Positions 1-9,513 of a stretch of 64,000 nucleotides of DNA are shown one piece after another; positions within the stretch are counted from its first letter, which is position 1; the number at the start of each line of letters is the position of its first letter. Location of the stretch: assembly GCA_030867875.1 (NCBI GenBank), contig JAOWCC010000044.1, positions 2,326,501 through 2,390,500 of the forward strand, given 5' to 3'. The notes under the pieces are model-generated. The model made no database searches. It was given only the letters and a program-made list of their open reading frames with translations, and was not told where the DNA came from. A program made the position numbers and the translations under genes. This stretch comes from Actinernus sp. WN-2022. Taxonomy: Eukaryota; Cnidaria; Anthozoa; Actiniaria; Actinernidae.

Positions 1-3000
1 CTCGTCATAAAAGAAATCACTCTCGTTTAGTCCATTAGGCCTGACAGTGTTAAGCTTGTAAGCCCACTGTCCTTCTTTAACTCTAAGGTCCTCCTTAGCA
101 AACACCTTATCTATAAGCTGAACGCTTAAATTATCCAATCCATTATGTCCTTGGCTGTAGAAATGTCTGTATATGAAATCATCGGTTTCCTTGTTACTAG
201 GCGATAATTTGGCATGAGCCCGTAGTCGACTCTTGTGATTATTAAACCTTAATCTAAACTTAGTGGTAGTAGAGCCGACATATTGAATACCGCATACTTT
301 ACAACTGAGAAGATAAATAACATTACTAGAGTTACAGTCTAGTACATAGTTAATTGAATACGATTTCTTTGTAGTATTGCTATTGAAGGTGTTGATACAA
401 TGCATATAGTTGCAGACGTCGCATCTTTTGTCATTACATTTCCGTGTACCTGGAACTGTATTGGTGTTCTTTAATGGTTTCAGTTTAGCACGAACCAAGT
501 AGTTCCGCAAGCTTTTCGGGCGTCGAAATGCCATTATCGGAGTTTCCGTAATGGCTCTCCTACATCTATCTGAGCTGTGTAGGAGCGGGTGCAACTCCCT
601 AAGTATCCCTCCAATGTTAGGTAGGCCCGGGTGGTATGTAACAACAAACGGTGTCCTATTTTTCTGTACTTTGGCTTTAGGTGTTAATGCCTGTTCCCTG
701 TCCATCATTCTTGCTCTTTGTATTTGGCTCTTCACATAACTTCTCTTGTATCCCCTTACTATCAAGAAGTTACATAACTCCGCAGCCCTCCGTTCAAATA
801 ATTCCAATGTTGAGCAAATGCGTCTAAGTCTCATGGCTTGTGCGTATGGTATACTCTTCTTGCAGCTATTGGGGTGGCATGACGTGTGGTACAGGTATTG
901 ATGTTTATCTGTTGGTTTCGTGTATAAGTCGGTATCAATGCTGCCATTATTGTTGATAATTTGAAGATCCAGAAAGTTAATACGATCTTGTGACCAGTCC
1001 CATGTAAATTTGATGGTATTATGAGCATGATTTATATACGTTAAGAATTCTTGGAGTTTCTCCTCACCCTCCGTCCAAATCATAAAGATGTCGTCTATAT
1101 ATCTCAACCAAGTATGAGGTTTTATCTCAGCCTCCGCGATAAGTTTGGTTTCCAGTCGATGCATAAACAGGTTTGCGTAAGTAGGTGCCATTTTTGTACC
1201 AATTGCCGTCCCTAGTTTTTGCAAGAAATGTTTATCATTAAATTGGAAATTGTTATTCTTCAATACCAACTCTGCTAGGTCTACTATGTCTTCTGTTGGT
1301 ACTTCCTGGTTTACTCTGCTGTTAAGCGCCTCCCTGATAGCTTGCAATCCTTCATAATGAGGAATGTGTGGATAGAGACCTACGACGTCAATAGTAACGA
1401 GCAAAGCCCCTTCAGGAAACGTGCCAATGTCTTTAAGTTTTTTCAGGAAATAATTAGTGTCCTTGATATAAGAAGGAATCAAAGGTACCAAATCTTTTAA
1501 CTGATGATCAACAAATTCTGATATTTTTTCTGTAGGTGTGTTACAACCAGAAATAACAGGTCTCCCAGGACAGTCTTTTTTGTGAAGTTTAGGAAGAAGA
1601 TAGAAACGCCCCGCTTTAGCATCACTATTTATCAACAAGTATTGCAAAGTTGAATCACTAATATATCCATCGCCTTGAAGTTTTTTAATCCTCTTGTTGA
1701 TTTTCTTGATCATATCCTTTGTGGGATCTGTCTCCAAAGTAACATACACCTCTTTATCATTAAGCTGCCGCATAGCTTCTCTAATGTATTTATCCCTGTC
1801 CATTATGACCACTGCTGATCCCTTGTCCGCCTGCTTAATAACAATGTCCTCATATCCACGCAAATTCTCTAACGCTTTTTGCTCTTCCCTGGTAATATTT
1901 CTATGACATTTTGCCTTTAAATTTTGTGTTAAGATTTTCTTCTCCAGTACACTTGCGTAAGCCTCTAATGCTAATTCCCTGTTCTTATCCGGGCACCAGT
2001 TCGATTTCTTCCTAAAGGCAGGAACATCCGAAAAGTCACCATCTATGTCATTGTCATCATAGAAGTATTCCTTTAAACGAATACGCCTTACATAATCTGA
2101 AATGTCTTTTTTTAAAGCAAATACATCTATTTCTTCTGGGGTGGGACAAAAAGTAAGTCCTTTAGATAATATTGATTTCTCAGCCTCTGTAAGTGTCCTA
2201 CTCGACAAATTAACAACTACTTGTAGGCCATCGTGATATTCTTGGTTATGAAACGAGCCCATCCCTATTTGCTCAATCGCAGGGGCCTCCTCGTTATCTG
2301 TTTTATTTTCCTCTGTGATATTTCCCGTTGAATGCTCATTAGGTGTACAAACTTCAACTTTAACATGTTCTTCTAAAGAGTGATTGCTTAAAAACTCGTT
2401 ATTTCCTTCCTTTGTTAAATCGATCAATAAGAGGGGTGAGTCGATTGGAAGAGGATTAATACCTCTGTAGTCTATTTCAGGACCAAGGTCTTCCAGTAAT
2501 ACTGGGATTCCACGCTCTGTTCCCACCATTTCTCTTCTAATACCAGTAATAAATTGATGAATATGAGATTCCGATGGTTGTAAATCAGTAACACAGCACT
2601 GCTCAGGTGTAATAACTGGTGTAGTTGTATTCTGTTTCGGACACAGTTTATCTAGTTTACTACTTCTTCTTCTTAACAATGAGAGTTTAAGTTTGTCACA
2701 GATCTCCCTTATCTTCTGCTTGATATTGTCCAAAATATCTTGTCCTAAATAATTCAAAATCCTTGTTTCCATTTGCAATATATTATTAGTAATAATATCC
2801 AGGGCTACTTCTGATTCCCCGATAACCAGATCTCGCATCCCCTTTGAAGCGTCCATAAGTATTGTGTTCCATTTTTCCTCAAACCCATCTGTAAATTTGT
2901 CGATGTTTGCCGTTTTTCGCAACTGTAATCCTTCCGGTATGACATTTTGTTCCTGACAAGTATGTAGAAATTCACAATGATGTTGGTATCGCACCTTCTT

Positions 3001-3051
3001 TTTCTGTAGTTTCAGCAACTTGTAGAAGTAGTATGATTCAGGTTTATCCAT
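1..3051 (-). CDS. Penelope-like element polyprotein (RT + GIY-YIG), cut by window edge
   Basis: A single frame stays open from ATG at 3051 down to base 1, 1,017 codons, with no stop seen. It encodes the reverse transcriptase of a Penelope-like element (PLE), which copies its RNA at a chromosomal nick. Visible in order: an acidic N-terminal region, the PLE-typical LPKLHKK and GRPVISG blocks, LLVTIDVVGLYPHIPHYEG (motif A), the YIDD catalytic box near residue 651, a C-x4-C-x2-C linker, and a GIY-YIG endonuclease (VIYLLSC then GIQYVGST). The same end in the neighbouring copy has only eight more residues before its stop, so the full protein would be about 1,025 aa. The CxC-type linker resembles Neptune PLEs; that placement is tentative. 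No disabling mutation is seen, so it may be recently active. Confidence 0.92.
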   Translation of the reverse strand, partial: MDKPESYYFYKLLKLQKKKVRYQHHCEFLHTCQEQNVIPEGLQLRKTANIDKFTDGFEEKWNTILMDASKGMRDLVIGESEVALDIITNNILQMETRILNYLGQDILDNIKQKIREICDKLKLSLLRRRSSKLDKLCPKQNTTTPVITPEQCCVTDLQPSESHIHQFITGIRREMVGTERGIPVLLEDLGPEIDYRGINPLPIDSPLLLIDLTKEGNNEFLSNHSLEEHVKVEVCTPNEHSTGNITEENKTDNEEAPAIEQIGMGSFHNQEYHDGLQVVVNLSSRTLTEAEKSILSKGLTFCPTPEEIDVFALKKDISDYVRRIRLKEYFYDDNDIDGDFSDVPAFRKKSNWCPDKNRELALEAYASVLEKKILTQNLKAKCHRNITREEQKALENLRGYEDIVIKQADKGSAVVIMDRDKYIREAMRQLNDKEVYVTLETDPTKDMIKKINKRIKKLQGDGYISDSTLQYLLINSDAKAGRFYLLPKLHKKDCPGRPVISGCNTPTEKISEFVDHQLKDLVPLIPSYIKDTNYFLKKLKDIGTFPEGALLVTIDVVGLYPHIPHYEGLQAIREALNSRVNQEVPTEDIVDLAELVLKNNNFQFNDKHFLQKLGTAIGTKMAPTYANLFMHRLETKLIAEAEIKPHTWLRYIDDIFMIWTEGEEKLQEFLTYINHAHNTIKFTWDWSQDRINFLDLQIINNNGSIDTDLYTKPTDKHQYLYHTSCHPNSCKKSIPYAQAMRLRRICSTLELFERRAAELCNFLIVRGYKRSYVKSQIQRARMMDREQALTPKAKVQKNRTPFVVTYHPGLPNIGGILRELHPLLHSSDRCRRAITETPIMAFRRPKSLRNYLVRAKLKPLKNTNTVPGTRKCNDKRCDVCNYMHCINTFNSNTTKKSYSINYVLDCNSSNVIYLLSCKVCGIQYVGSTTTKFRLRFNNHKSRLRAHAKLSPSNKETDDFIYRHFYSQGHNGLDNLSVQLIDKVFAKEDLRVKEGQWAYKLNTVRPNGLNESDFFYDE

Positions 3052-3422
3052 ATTTTTCGATGCAAAATTCAATAATAATCTTCCACAAGCATCACACGTT
3101 CAAAATCTGCTCCATAAAAGTAATATATGTAAACACAAATGAAGTAAGACGATGTTTAAACGATAGCCACCTATATTTCGGCCGTGTAGAACGGCCTTCT
3201 TCAGGGTGAATGAATAAACCGTTACATTCGTGATTCTACAAGTAATGATGACAAATACATACAGAATTGAAAGTGCGCGCGCATAATATAACTGGAAAAT
3301 GGAATACAACTCCAAACTATGCGCGCACTATATAACGCTCTACAAATTGCGCGCGTAACCATTTAGGAACTACTAGCATAAAATGAAATAATAAGTTAAG
3401 ACCAAGAACTATATATATGAGC
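3052..3422 (-). other. Penelope inter-unit spacer (leader of one unit, trailer of the next)
   Basis: This segment lies between the start codon of the upstream-lying PLE unit and the stop codon of the adjacent truncated unit, so it holds the 3' untranslated end of one and the 5' leader of the other. It contains several GCGCGC stretches (around 3279, 3321 and 3349). On the minus strand, bases 3209 to about 3172 read CTGAAGAA, then GGCCGT-loop-ACGGCC, then GAAA. That is the layout of a hammerhead ribozyme core with a 6-bp stem II. PLE pseudo-LTRs are known to carry hammerheads, but stems I and III are poor here. Confidence 0.6.
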
Positions 3423-4758
3423 CTATCTTCGCGCACGGCTCTTGCGATTCTCGTCATAAAAGAAATCACTCTCGTTTAGTCCATTAGGCCTGACAGTGTT
3501 AAGCTTGTAAGCCCACTGTCCTTCTTTAACTCTAAGGTCCTCCTTAGCAAACACCTTATCTATAAGCTGAACGCTTAAATTATCCAATCCATTATGTCCT
3601 TGGCTGTAGAAATGTCTGTATATGAAATCATCGGTTTCCTTGTTACTAGGCGATAATTTGGCATGAGCCCGTAGTCGACTCTTGTGATTATTAAACCTTA
3701 ATCTAAACTTAGTGGTAGTAGAGCCGACATATTGAATACCGCATACTTTACAACTGAGAAGATAAATAACATTACTAGAGTTACAGTCTAGTACATAGTT
3801 AATTGAATACGATTTCTTTGTAGTATTGCTATTGAAGGTGTTGATACAATGCATATAGTTGCAGACGTCGCATCTTTTGTCATTACATTTCCGTGTACCT
3901 GGAACTGTATTGGTGTTCTTTAATGGTTTCAGTTTAGCACGAACCAAGTAGTTCCGCAAGCTTTTCGGGCGTCGAAATGCCATTATCGGAGTTTCCGTAA
4001 TGGCTCTCCTACATCTATCTGAGCTGTGTAGGAGCGGGTGCAACTCCCTAAGTATCCCTCCAATGTTAGGTAGGCCCGGGTGGTATGTAACAACAAACGG
4101 TGTCCTATTTTTCTGTACTTTGGCTTTAGGTGTTAATGCCTGTTCCCTGTCCATCATTCTTGCTCTTTGTATTTGGCTCTTCACATAACTTCTCTTGTAT
4201 CCCCTTACTATCAAGAAGTTACATAACTCCGCAGCCCTCCGTTCAAATAATTCCAATGTTGAGCAAATGCGTCTAAGTCTCATGGCTTGTGCGTATGGTA
4301 TACTCTTCTTGCAGCTATTGGGGTGGCATGACGTGTGGTACAGGTATTGATGTTTATCTGTTGGTTTCGTGTATAAGTCGGTATCAATGCTGCCATTATT
4401 GTTGATAATTTGAAGATCCAGAAAGTTAATACGATCTTGTGACCAGTCCCATGTAAATTTGATGGTATTATGAGCATGATTTATATACGTTAAGAATTCT
4501 TGGAGTTTCTCCTCACCCTCCGTCCAAATCATAAAGATGTCGTCTATATATCTCAACCAAGTATGAGGTTTTATCTCAGCCTCCGCGATAAGTTTGGTTT
4601 CCAGTCGATGCATAAACAGGTTTGCGTAAGTAGGTGCCATTTTTGTACCAATTGCCGTCCCTAGTTTTTGCAAGAAATGTTTATCATTAAATTGGAAATT
4701 GTTATTCTTCAATACCAACTCTGCTAGGTCTACTATGTCTTCTGTTGGTACTTCCTGG
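3423..4758 (-). mobile_element. 5'-truncated tandem copy of the Penelope-like element
   Basis: Bases 3450-4758 repeat 1-1309 and appear identical by eye. The reading frame (431 residues counted from a TTG) holds the RT palm with YIDD at residues 57-60, the C-x4-C-x2-C linker at 279-286, and the GIY-YIG nuclease with VIYLLSC/GIQYVGST at 317-334, R341, H345 and a conserved-looking E399. The stop is TAG at 3423-3425. Homology ends abruptly at 4758, where the frame runs into a MITE with no start codon, so this is a 5' truncation, not a gene start. Head-to-tail partial copies are the usual integrated form of PLEs. The apparent identity implies both parts arrived together and recently. Confidence 0.9.
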
Positions 4759-4860
4759 GCTTCAGAAAAAAATATAGGAAGAGGTATCCCATAATGTTTG
4801 ATACATTTTTTATATATATTTATATATGGTGAGGGGGGTCAGAATTTTTGCAAACGGCTG
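4759..4860. mobile_element. Half of a TA-flanked MITE (family A), split by Penelope insertion
   Basis: The sequence matches, in reverse complement, the first half of the complete 204-bp copy at 30858-31061, including the shared GGGATACCTCTTCC stretch and the terminal CAGCCGTTTGCA. Its outer end at 4860 abuts a run of TA, and its inner end at 4759 is the Penelope junction. CAG termini next to TA are typical of Tc1/mariner-type elements. The missing half should lie beyond the left edge of the window. Confidence 0.7.
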
Positions 4861-4872
4861 TATATATATATA

Positions 4873-4950
4873 CAGTCGATGCCAAAAAGGTTGTCCAGCA
4901 GAACATAATATAATACTATAATATCCATTGTTTTGGGCTATTGTCTAGGG
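4873..4950. mobile_element. Half of a TA-flanked MITE (family B)
   Basis: Begins TA-CAGTCGATGCCAAAAAGG and continues nearly identical to the left end of the 4.2-kb element at 5244 for about 75 bp, then stops after TTGTCTAGG. The terminal bases resemble Tc1-type ends (CAGT...GGCCAAAAAG). Only one terminal repeat is present, so this is a fragment or a solo end. Confidence 0.65.
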
Positions 4951-4960
4951 TTATATATAT

Positions 4961-5113
4961 AAATTGAATAGAAAAATGTGAACGAGAGCAACTCAGGACT
5001 GTTATTAAAAAAATACTAAAACATTTCAGCCTTTGGCCTTCATCAGTTAACGTTTTAGTATTTTTTTAATAACAGTCCTGAGTTGCTCTCGTTCACATTT
5101 TTCTATTCAATTT
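4961..5113. repeat. 62-bp perfect inverted repeat with hammerhead-like loop
   Basis: Bases 4961-5022 are the exact reverse complement of 5052-5113, leaving a 29-base loop. Read on the minus strand, the loop holds CTGATGA, a short GGCC-AAA-GGCT hairpin and GAAA, which are the two conserved strands of a hammerhead ribozyme around stem II. The palindrome arms would form stem III. There is no room for stem I, so cleavage as drawn is not expected. It may be two inverted Penelope or retrozyme-like ends. Confidence 0.7.
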
Positions 5114-5888
5114 TTATAACAATTACTGTGGACAAGAACTTTGAATCAATTTTATTGATCCTCTTGGCTGGGCTAGCTGTTGGCCTGAAGACATTTGGAC
5201 ATTATATACATACTATATATATATTAATATATATATATATATACAGTCAATGCCAAAAAGGTTGTCCAGCAGAACATAATATAATACTATAATATCCATT
5301 GTTTTGGGCTATTGTCTAGACCAAGACAATAGGCCAAAACCAGGGGGGGCGAGCAACGAGGCCTGGGACCGAGTATCTATGATCACACATTATTCGAGAT
5401 TTGACCGCATGGGATTGGAACCTATTATTGAAATCCAAGATGGCGCTACAGTTGTTTTCCTTCACGAAACTCAAGAAACCCGGGTTTCAGATTCTAGAGA
5501 AAAACATTTCTGTTACGTTTTTGAATAACCCGCTAAACACAGACATGTTATCAGTGGTAAGAATGTTTCTTTCAGTCGTATGCCGTTATTTAACATGGAT
5601 ATTTTTGCTGGATACTACGTCCGCGGCTTCGAAGTTGATCAGTACCTAGCTGTAACCTGGACCTAACTTGGAGTTCAAGGCTGCTCAACTACAAAAGGTG
5701 TAATCGACCAGTAATAACACAATTGGAAAAGGTAGTATAGCTGTTAATTTTAATGTAAAATTGAATATTTTTATCAAGTTAAGTTTACGACTCACATATT
5801 TGAAAATTAGAGTTTTCTGCAAGTCAAACAGCTGGCTCTGTATACACTGACTGACTGAGGATTTTGTATCCTAGAAAGCTGAATTCTG

Positions 5889-6383
5889 CTAACACAGTCT
5901 TGTGGGGACGAGAGAAGTAGCCAATTCATCACAATTCTTGCTGCCATCACATGATGTGTAACAGTGTGTGCTAGAAATTGTAACACAGTGTAGCAAACAG
6001 GGACCTCTACTACAGTACATATATTTTGCCTGGTAGCATAATGTACAATGTCTTTCTGCCAAATTGATAAAAGCCGGTCTGAAAGGTTGTTCCTCATAAA
6101 CAGGGGGAGATTCCTCCAGGGTGGTATATGTACTTGGATTTAGCTGAGATCTATGTAGAAATTTGTCATGCTCAAAATGGTAGTCACAGACAAATAGAGC
6201 CCAAGACTGATTTCCTGCCTCTGGGTATATTTCGTAAGTCCCAGTCAATTGACCAAGGCCATGTTTCCCTGTACTTTGATTACAGCCATGAATACAACAT
6301 GTTTTACCACCACCATATCTTTGCCAATGTAAATACACACAGTTTCTCATTTCATTACTAGAAGTAATACTACAGTAGGACAT
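5889..6383 (-). pseudogene. Cysteine-rich C2CH zinc-finger-like fragment
   Basis: A 164-residue open segment with a C-x3-C ... C-x2-H pattern (CIHGC near residue 30, CDYH near 66), like a THAP-type zinc finger, followed by a second cysteine cluster (CTLC, CSRGPC, CLLHC near residues 112-131). I do not recognise the family. It appears to be the continuation of the minus-strand reading at 7655-8854, split by the LINE inserted at about 6390-7640. The first methionine is not a convincing start because the frame is entered from the LINE junction. Zinc binding is inferred from spacing only; the second cluster also resembles the C-terminal finger of piggyBac transposases. Confidence 0.4.
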
Positions 6384-6389
6384 GTCAAT

Positions 6390-7640
6390 GCTGTGTTATT
6401 CCTGGATCTGAAAAAAGCATTTGACACTGTCGACCACAAAATCCTTCTTGAAAAACTTAAATTGTATGGATTAGATCAAGCCTCTTTGAACTGGTTTGAC
6501 TCGTATCTTAGTAACAGGCAGCAACGATGCAGAATAAATAATGAAACATCTAGTCCCAGAACTCTCAATTGCGGTGTGCCCCAGGAACGAACCTAGGGCC
6601 CCTTCTGATTTTACTCTACATCAACGATCTACCCAACTGCCTATTAAAATCTTTTCCTCGGATGTACGCCGATGATACAAACTTAACAGTAACCGGCGAG
6701 AGTCCAAGAGAGATAGAAGAATGCTTAGGACTCGACCTTCAAAATGTTAGAAATTGGCTTTGTGCAAATAGACTCACCCTAAATGCAACAAAAACTGTAT
6801 TGTTGCTAGTGGGTTCCCACCAGAAATTGACAAATTTTCAGAAAGATTTATCTTTCACCATTGATGGTAAAGTCATAGAAAGAGTTATCTCAACAAAATA
6901 TCTTGGTGTACATCTAGATGAAAATTTGTCTTGGAAAACCCACATTAACAAACTCGTGAAGAAAATCTCCTCAGGTCTAGGTGCACTCAGACGTATAAAG
7001 CCTTTCATAACCCCCCAAAGCACTGCTAAGTGTCTATGATACTCTCATACTCCCTCATTTTGATTACTGCAGTGTTGTATGGGAAAATCTAAACAAAGGA
7101 CTTGCCGAGAATCTACAAAAGTTGCAAAACCGAGCTGCCAGAATAATAACCGGTTTACCCTTTGATACTAAGATTGATGAGCTCCTAAGTACTCTAAATT
7201 GGGACAGACTATATATTCGACGAATCAAACAAAAAGCAATAATGATTTATAAGGCTTTAAATAACCTGTCTCCTGAATATTTATCCTCAAAATTTATACC
7301 ACGTTCAGCCTCTACAAATTACAATCTTAGGGGCTCATCAACAAAACTAACCCTCGTACGGCCACAAACCAATTTCGGTAAAAAGGCTTTTCGCTTTAAG
7401 TGGGGCTAAGTTATGGAATGAACTACATGAGGATGTAAGGCAATCAACTAGTTTAAATAACTTCATTTTTAATCTTACGAAATCGAGTTATTTTAACCTC
7501 ATGTAAATATTTCTTATATATGACATTCCTATTTTTCTTATTCGTCCCTGCAACATGGCTTTCATATAAAACAGTTTCATATTTTAGTGTTTTTTATCTA
7601 TGTATGTAACTGATGATTTTCCATGTATAAATAAAGATGT
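6390..7640 (+). pseudogene. 5'-truncated LINE (CR1/L2-like), reverse transcriptase remnant
   Basis: Three consecutive frames (6393-6596, 6569-7039, 7122-7409 and on to 7504) together read as the second half of a non-LTR retrotransposon ORF2: FLDLKKAFDTVDH (RT motif A), CGVPQ (motif B), MYADDTNL (YADD box near 6660), TKYLGVHLDENLSW, then the C-terminal block RAARIITGLP and KLWNELHEDVR. Frameshifts near 6590, 7035 and 7405 prevent translation, and the 5' half is missing, as expected from abortive target-primed reverse transcription. The 3' end has AATAAAG near 7629. It interrupts the minus-strand gene inside the 4.2-kb element. Confidence 0.85.
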
Positions 7641-7654
7641 ACTTGTCATTAAAA

Positions 7655-8854
7655 TTATAGTCCTTCACACATTTGGATAGCAGCAGTATTTCTCCTGTGT
7701 GTCAAGTAAAAGTCATTACAGCCACTGAACTTTTGACATGCATGCATGTATAGTTTATTGACAGAGTCATTTGAAAGAAGTACAAGTGGTAGGGGCTCTG
7801 CACAATTTGAAGTGTAAATGTCAATGTGGATTTTATCTTCCAAGTCATTTACACTGAATTTTCTCTTATCAATGTTTTCTTGATTTTTTGAAAACTCCTT
7901 GCTAAACAAATTGCTTCTATGCAACTCTGTAGAAATCTCCTAAACGACCGAAGCTGTTGGGTATTGGTACATGTTGTAGAGCCTGTAACAGAACAGAAGT
8001 TACATGTATCCTCTACGTTTTGACAAAGGTGGATCAACTCTCACTTTTTTCTCTACTTGGGACTTCAAAGAATCAAAAGAGCTGACCAAATCTAGTAAGT
8101 CAAATTCCAGATCTTCTATTTGCATGGACATCTTTTCAAGCCTTTCCATTTCTTCTTTGGCAACACATTTTTCAATACAAGAGCAAGTTAACTTTTTAAG
8201 ATTGCCTTTAACAGTTTTGTAGCTACATGTATCAGGGTCTACATCTGGCATTAATTCATTAGCTTGCTGCCTCCCTTCCTTGAGCTCATTCAACATGTCA
8301 TGATATACAAGAGCTTCCTTGATTTTGTGTAATCTGTTTTCAACACGGAAAAGAAAGGAACAAAGACTCTCAGACATCGAAGTTGACTCGTTAAGCAGAT
8401 GATAAAATTCATAGATGTACACAAAAAATCCAGGTAATTCTATTAACAAAGTTAACAGGTTATCCTCAGTCATATTTCTCTCTCATATTCAGCAGTTTTT
8501 TTCTCAATAAATTCCTGTAACAAATGAACCTTTTGGCATAACTCTTGCATACACAGCCAATTAAACATACTTTGCATGTCAAGCCAAAGTTCAGTAAAGC
8601 TGCTGACAGAAAAGGGAGTGTTGAGATTAATTCATAGTAAAAAAACAGTTAACTGAAACAGATCGAGATTCCATAGCTGAACAAAACAAATTAATGCCTC
8701 CATAAAGAGCTGTAAACTCAACGGGATCAATATCATAGTAATTATTACATATATTTCGTCTCGTTTCCTTTTGTCTTGCACTTGATGTTGTTATGTAGCG
8801 AATGATGGAAACACTGACAACAGGTTTGAAAGGAAATCCAACAAACTCGTTCAT
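7655..8854 (-). pseudogene. Decayed coiled-coil gene inside the TA-bounded element
   Basis: Open minus-strand pieces follow one another: 8854-8627 (75 aa), 8610-8465, 8473-8000 (157 aa) and 7924-7655 (89 aa). The middle piece is rich in charged heptads (RVENRLHKIKEALVYH, KEEMERLEKMSMQIEDLEFD), suggesting a coiled coil. The joint at about 8465 needs a +1 shift, and a possible acceptor TTCTGTTACAG lies near 7984. The reading probably continued into the cysteine-rich segment at 5889-6383 before a LINE landed between them. I do not recognise the protein. It could be a captured host gene or a transposon protein. Confidence 0.35.
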
Positions 8855-9199
8855 GTATCTAAAATATACTTACAACTTTCAAACTTTGACACGCTGAAAA
8901 AACTATCCTTGGGATGTATCGGTTTTACAAAGCATGACAAAAGCTGCAACTCACAGAAACACGTAGTTTGCAGTTGGTGAAAGTCTGTGAAAGTCGAAAA
9001 ATTGGAAGGCAGTTTCGGTTCCAAGTCCAACAACAACTGTAAAACTTTTCCATGAAAATGGACGAAGCCCAAAACTCCAACTAACTTCTAAATCTGTTTC
9101 TAAGGCTACAGGGTAGGCCCACTGTAAATCTGAATGGCTCAGAAATGAGAAAAATAAACAAATATAGCTCAACCCATTCATCGCATATCGTTTCACTTT

Positions 9200-9262
9200 C
9201 ACACTTCCAAAATCCAATATGGCTGACTAAGTCAAGAGGCGCTCACCTAATGCGCATGCGTT
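9200..9262. promoter_or_regulatory. Promoter-like cluster (NRF-1 palindrome, YY1-like site)
   Basis: TGCGCATGCG at 9251-9260 is a perfect NRF-1-type palindrome, and AATATGGCTGAC at 9215-9226 resembles a YY1 site. Both are frequent in TATA-less animal promoters. They sit just inside the right terminal repeat and upstream of the minus-strand gene remnants, so they could have driven that gene leftward. Activity is an inference. Confidence 0.35.
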
Positions 9263-9513
9263 ATTCGAATATAGAACGATTGACAGGTTTAGAATCGTGT
9301 GCGATTATGGAAACCGGAAAAGCGGAAAGATCAAAGGCCGTTGCTTTCCCCCCCTGGCCAAAACAATGGATATTAAAGTATTATATTATGTTCTGCTGGA
9401 CAACCTTTTTGGCATTGACTGTATATATATTAATATATATATAATTTCTTCTATATCGATCACACAAAAAATTAATACAACAATGCTACTAACAAGTTAT
9501 CTTTATTTTATAG

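Larger units (their letters stand above)
5244..9421. mobile_element. 4.2-kb TA-bounded element with Tc1/mariner-like terminal repeats (family B)
   Basis: The ends at 5244 and 9421 are inverted copies starting CAGTCAATGCCAAAAAGGTT, each next to TA. They stay alike for roughly 65 bp, then again after a 34-bp palindromic insertion in the left copy (about 5309-5340), reaching GGGGGG and GCAACG, about 110 bp in all. No Tc1/mariner transposase is visible inside. Instead the interior holds a decayed minus-strand gene (8854 to 5889) interrupted by a plus-strand LINE. Either this is a non-autonomous element with captured sequence or two MITEs in opposite orientation that happen to flank it. Confidence 0.65.

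Noticed and set aside
551..739. Plus-strand frame inside the Penelope unit (and its copy at 4000-4188)
   Set aside because: It is antisense to the well-supported Penelope reading frame and has no motif; its repetition only reflects the duplication.
4961..5113. Calling the palindrome loop an active hammerhead ribozyme
   Set aside because: Stem I is absent and the cleavage-site base would be U; only the core resemblance is claimed.
5304..5649. Two overlapping plus-strand frames just inside the left end of the 4.2-kb element
   Set aside because: One begins in the terminal repeat on a non-ATG codon; no domain, and the frames overlap each other.
8851..9444. Several frames on both strands near the right end of the 4.2-kb element
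   Set aside because: Mutually overlapping, running into the terminal repeat, no recognisable motif. An apparent 15-bp intron at 8861-8875 is too short to be real.
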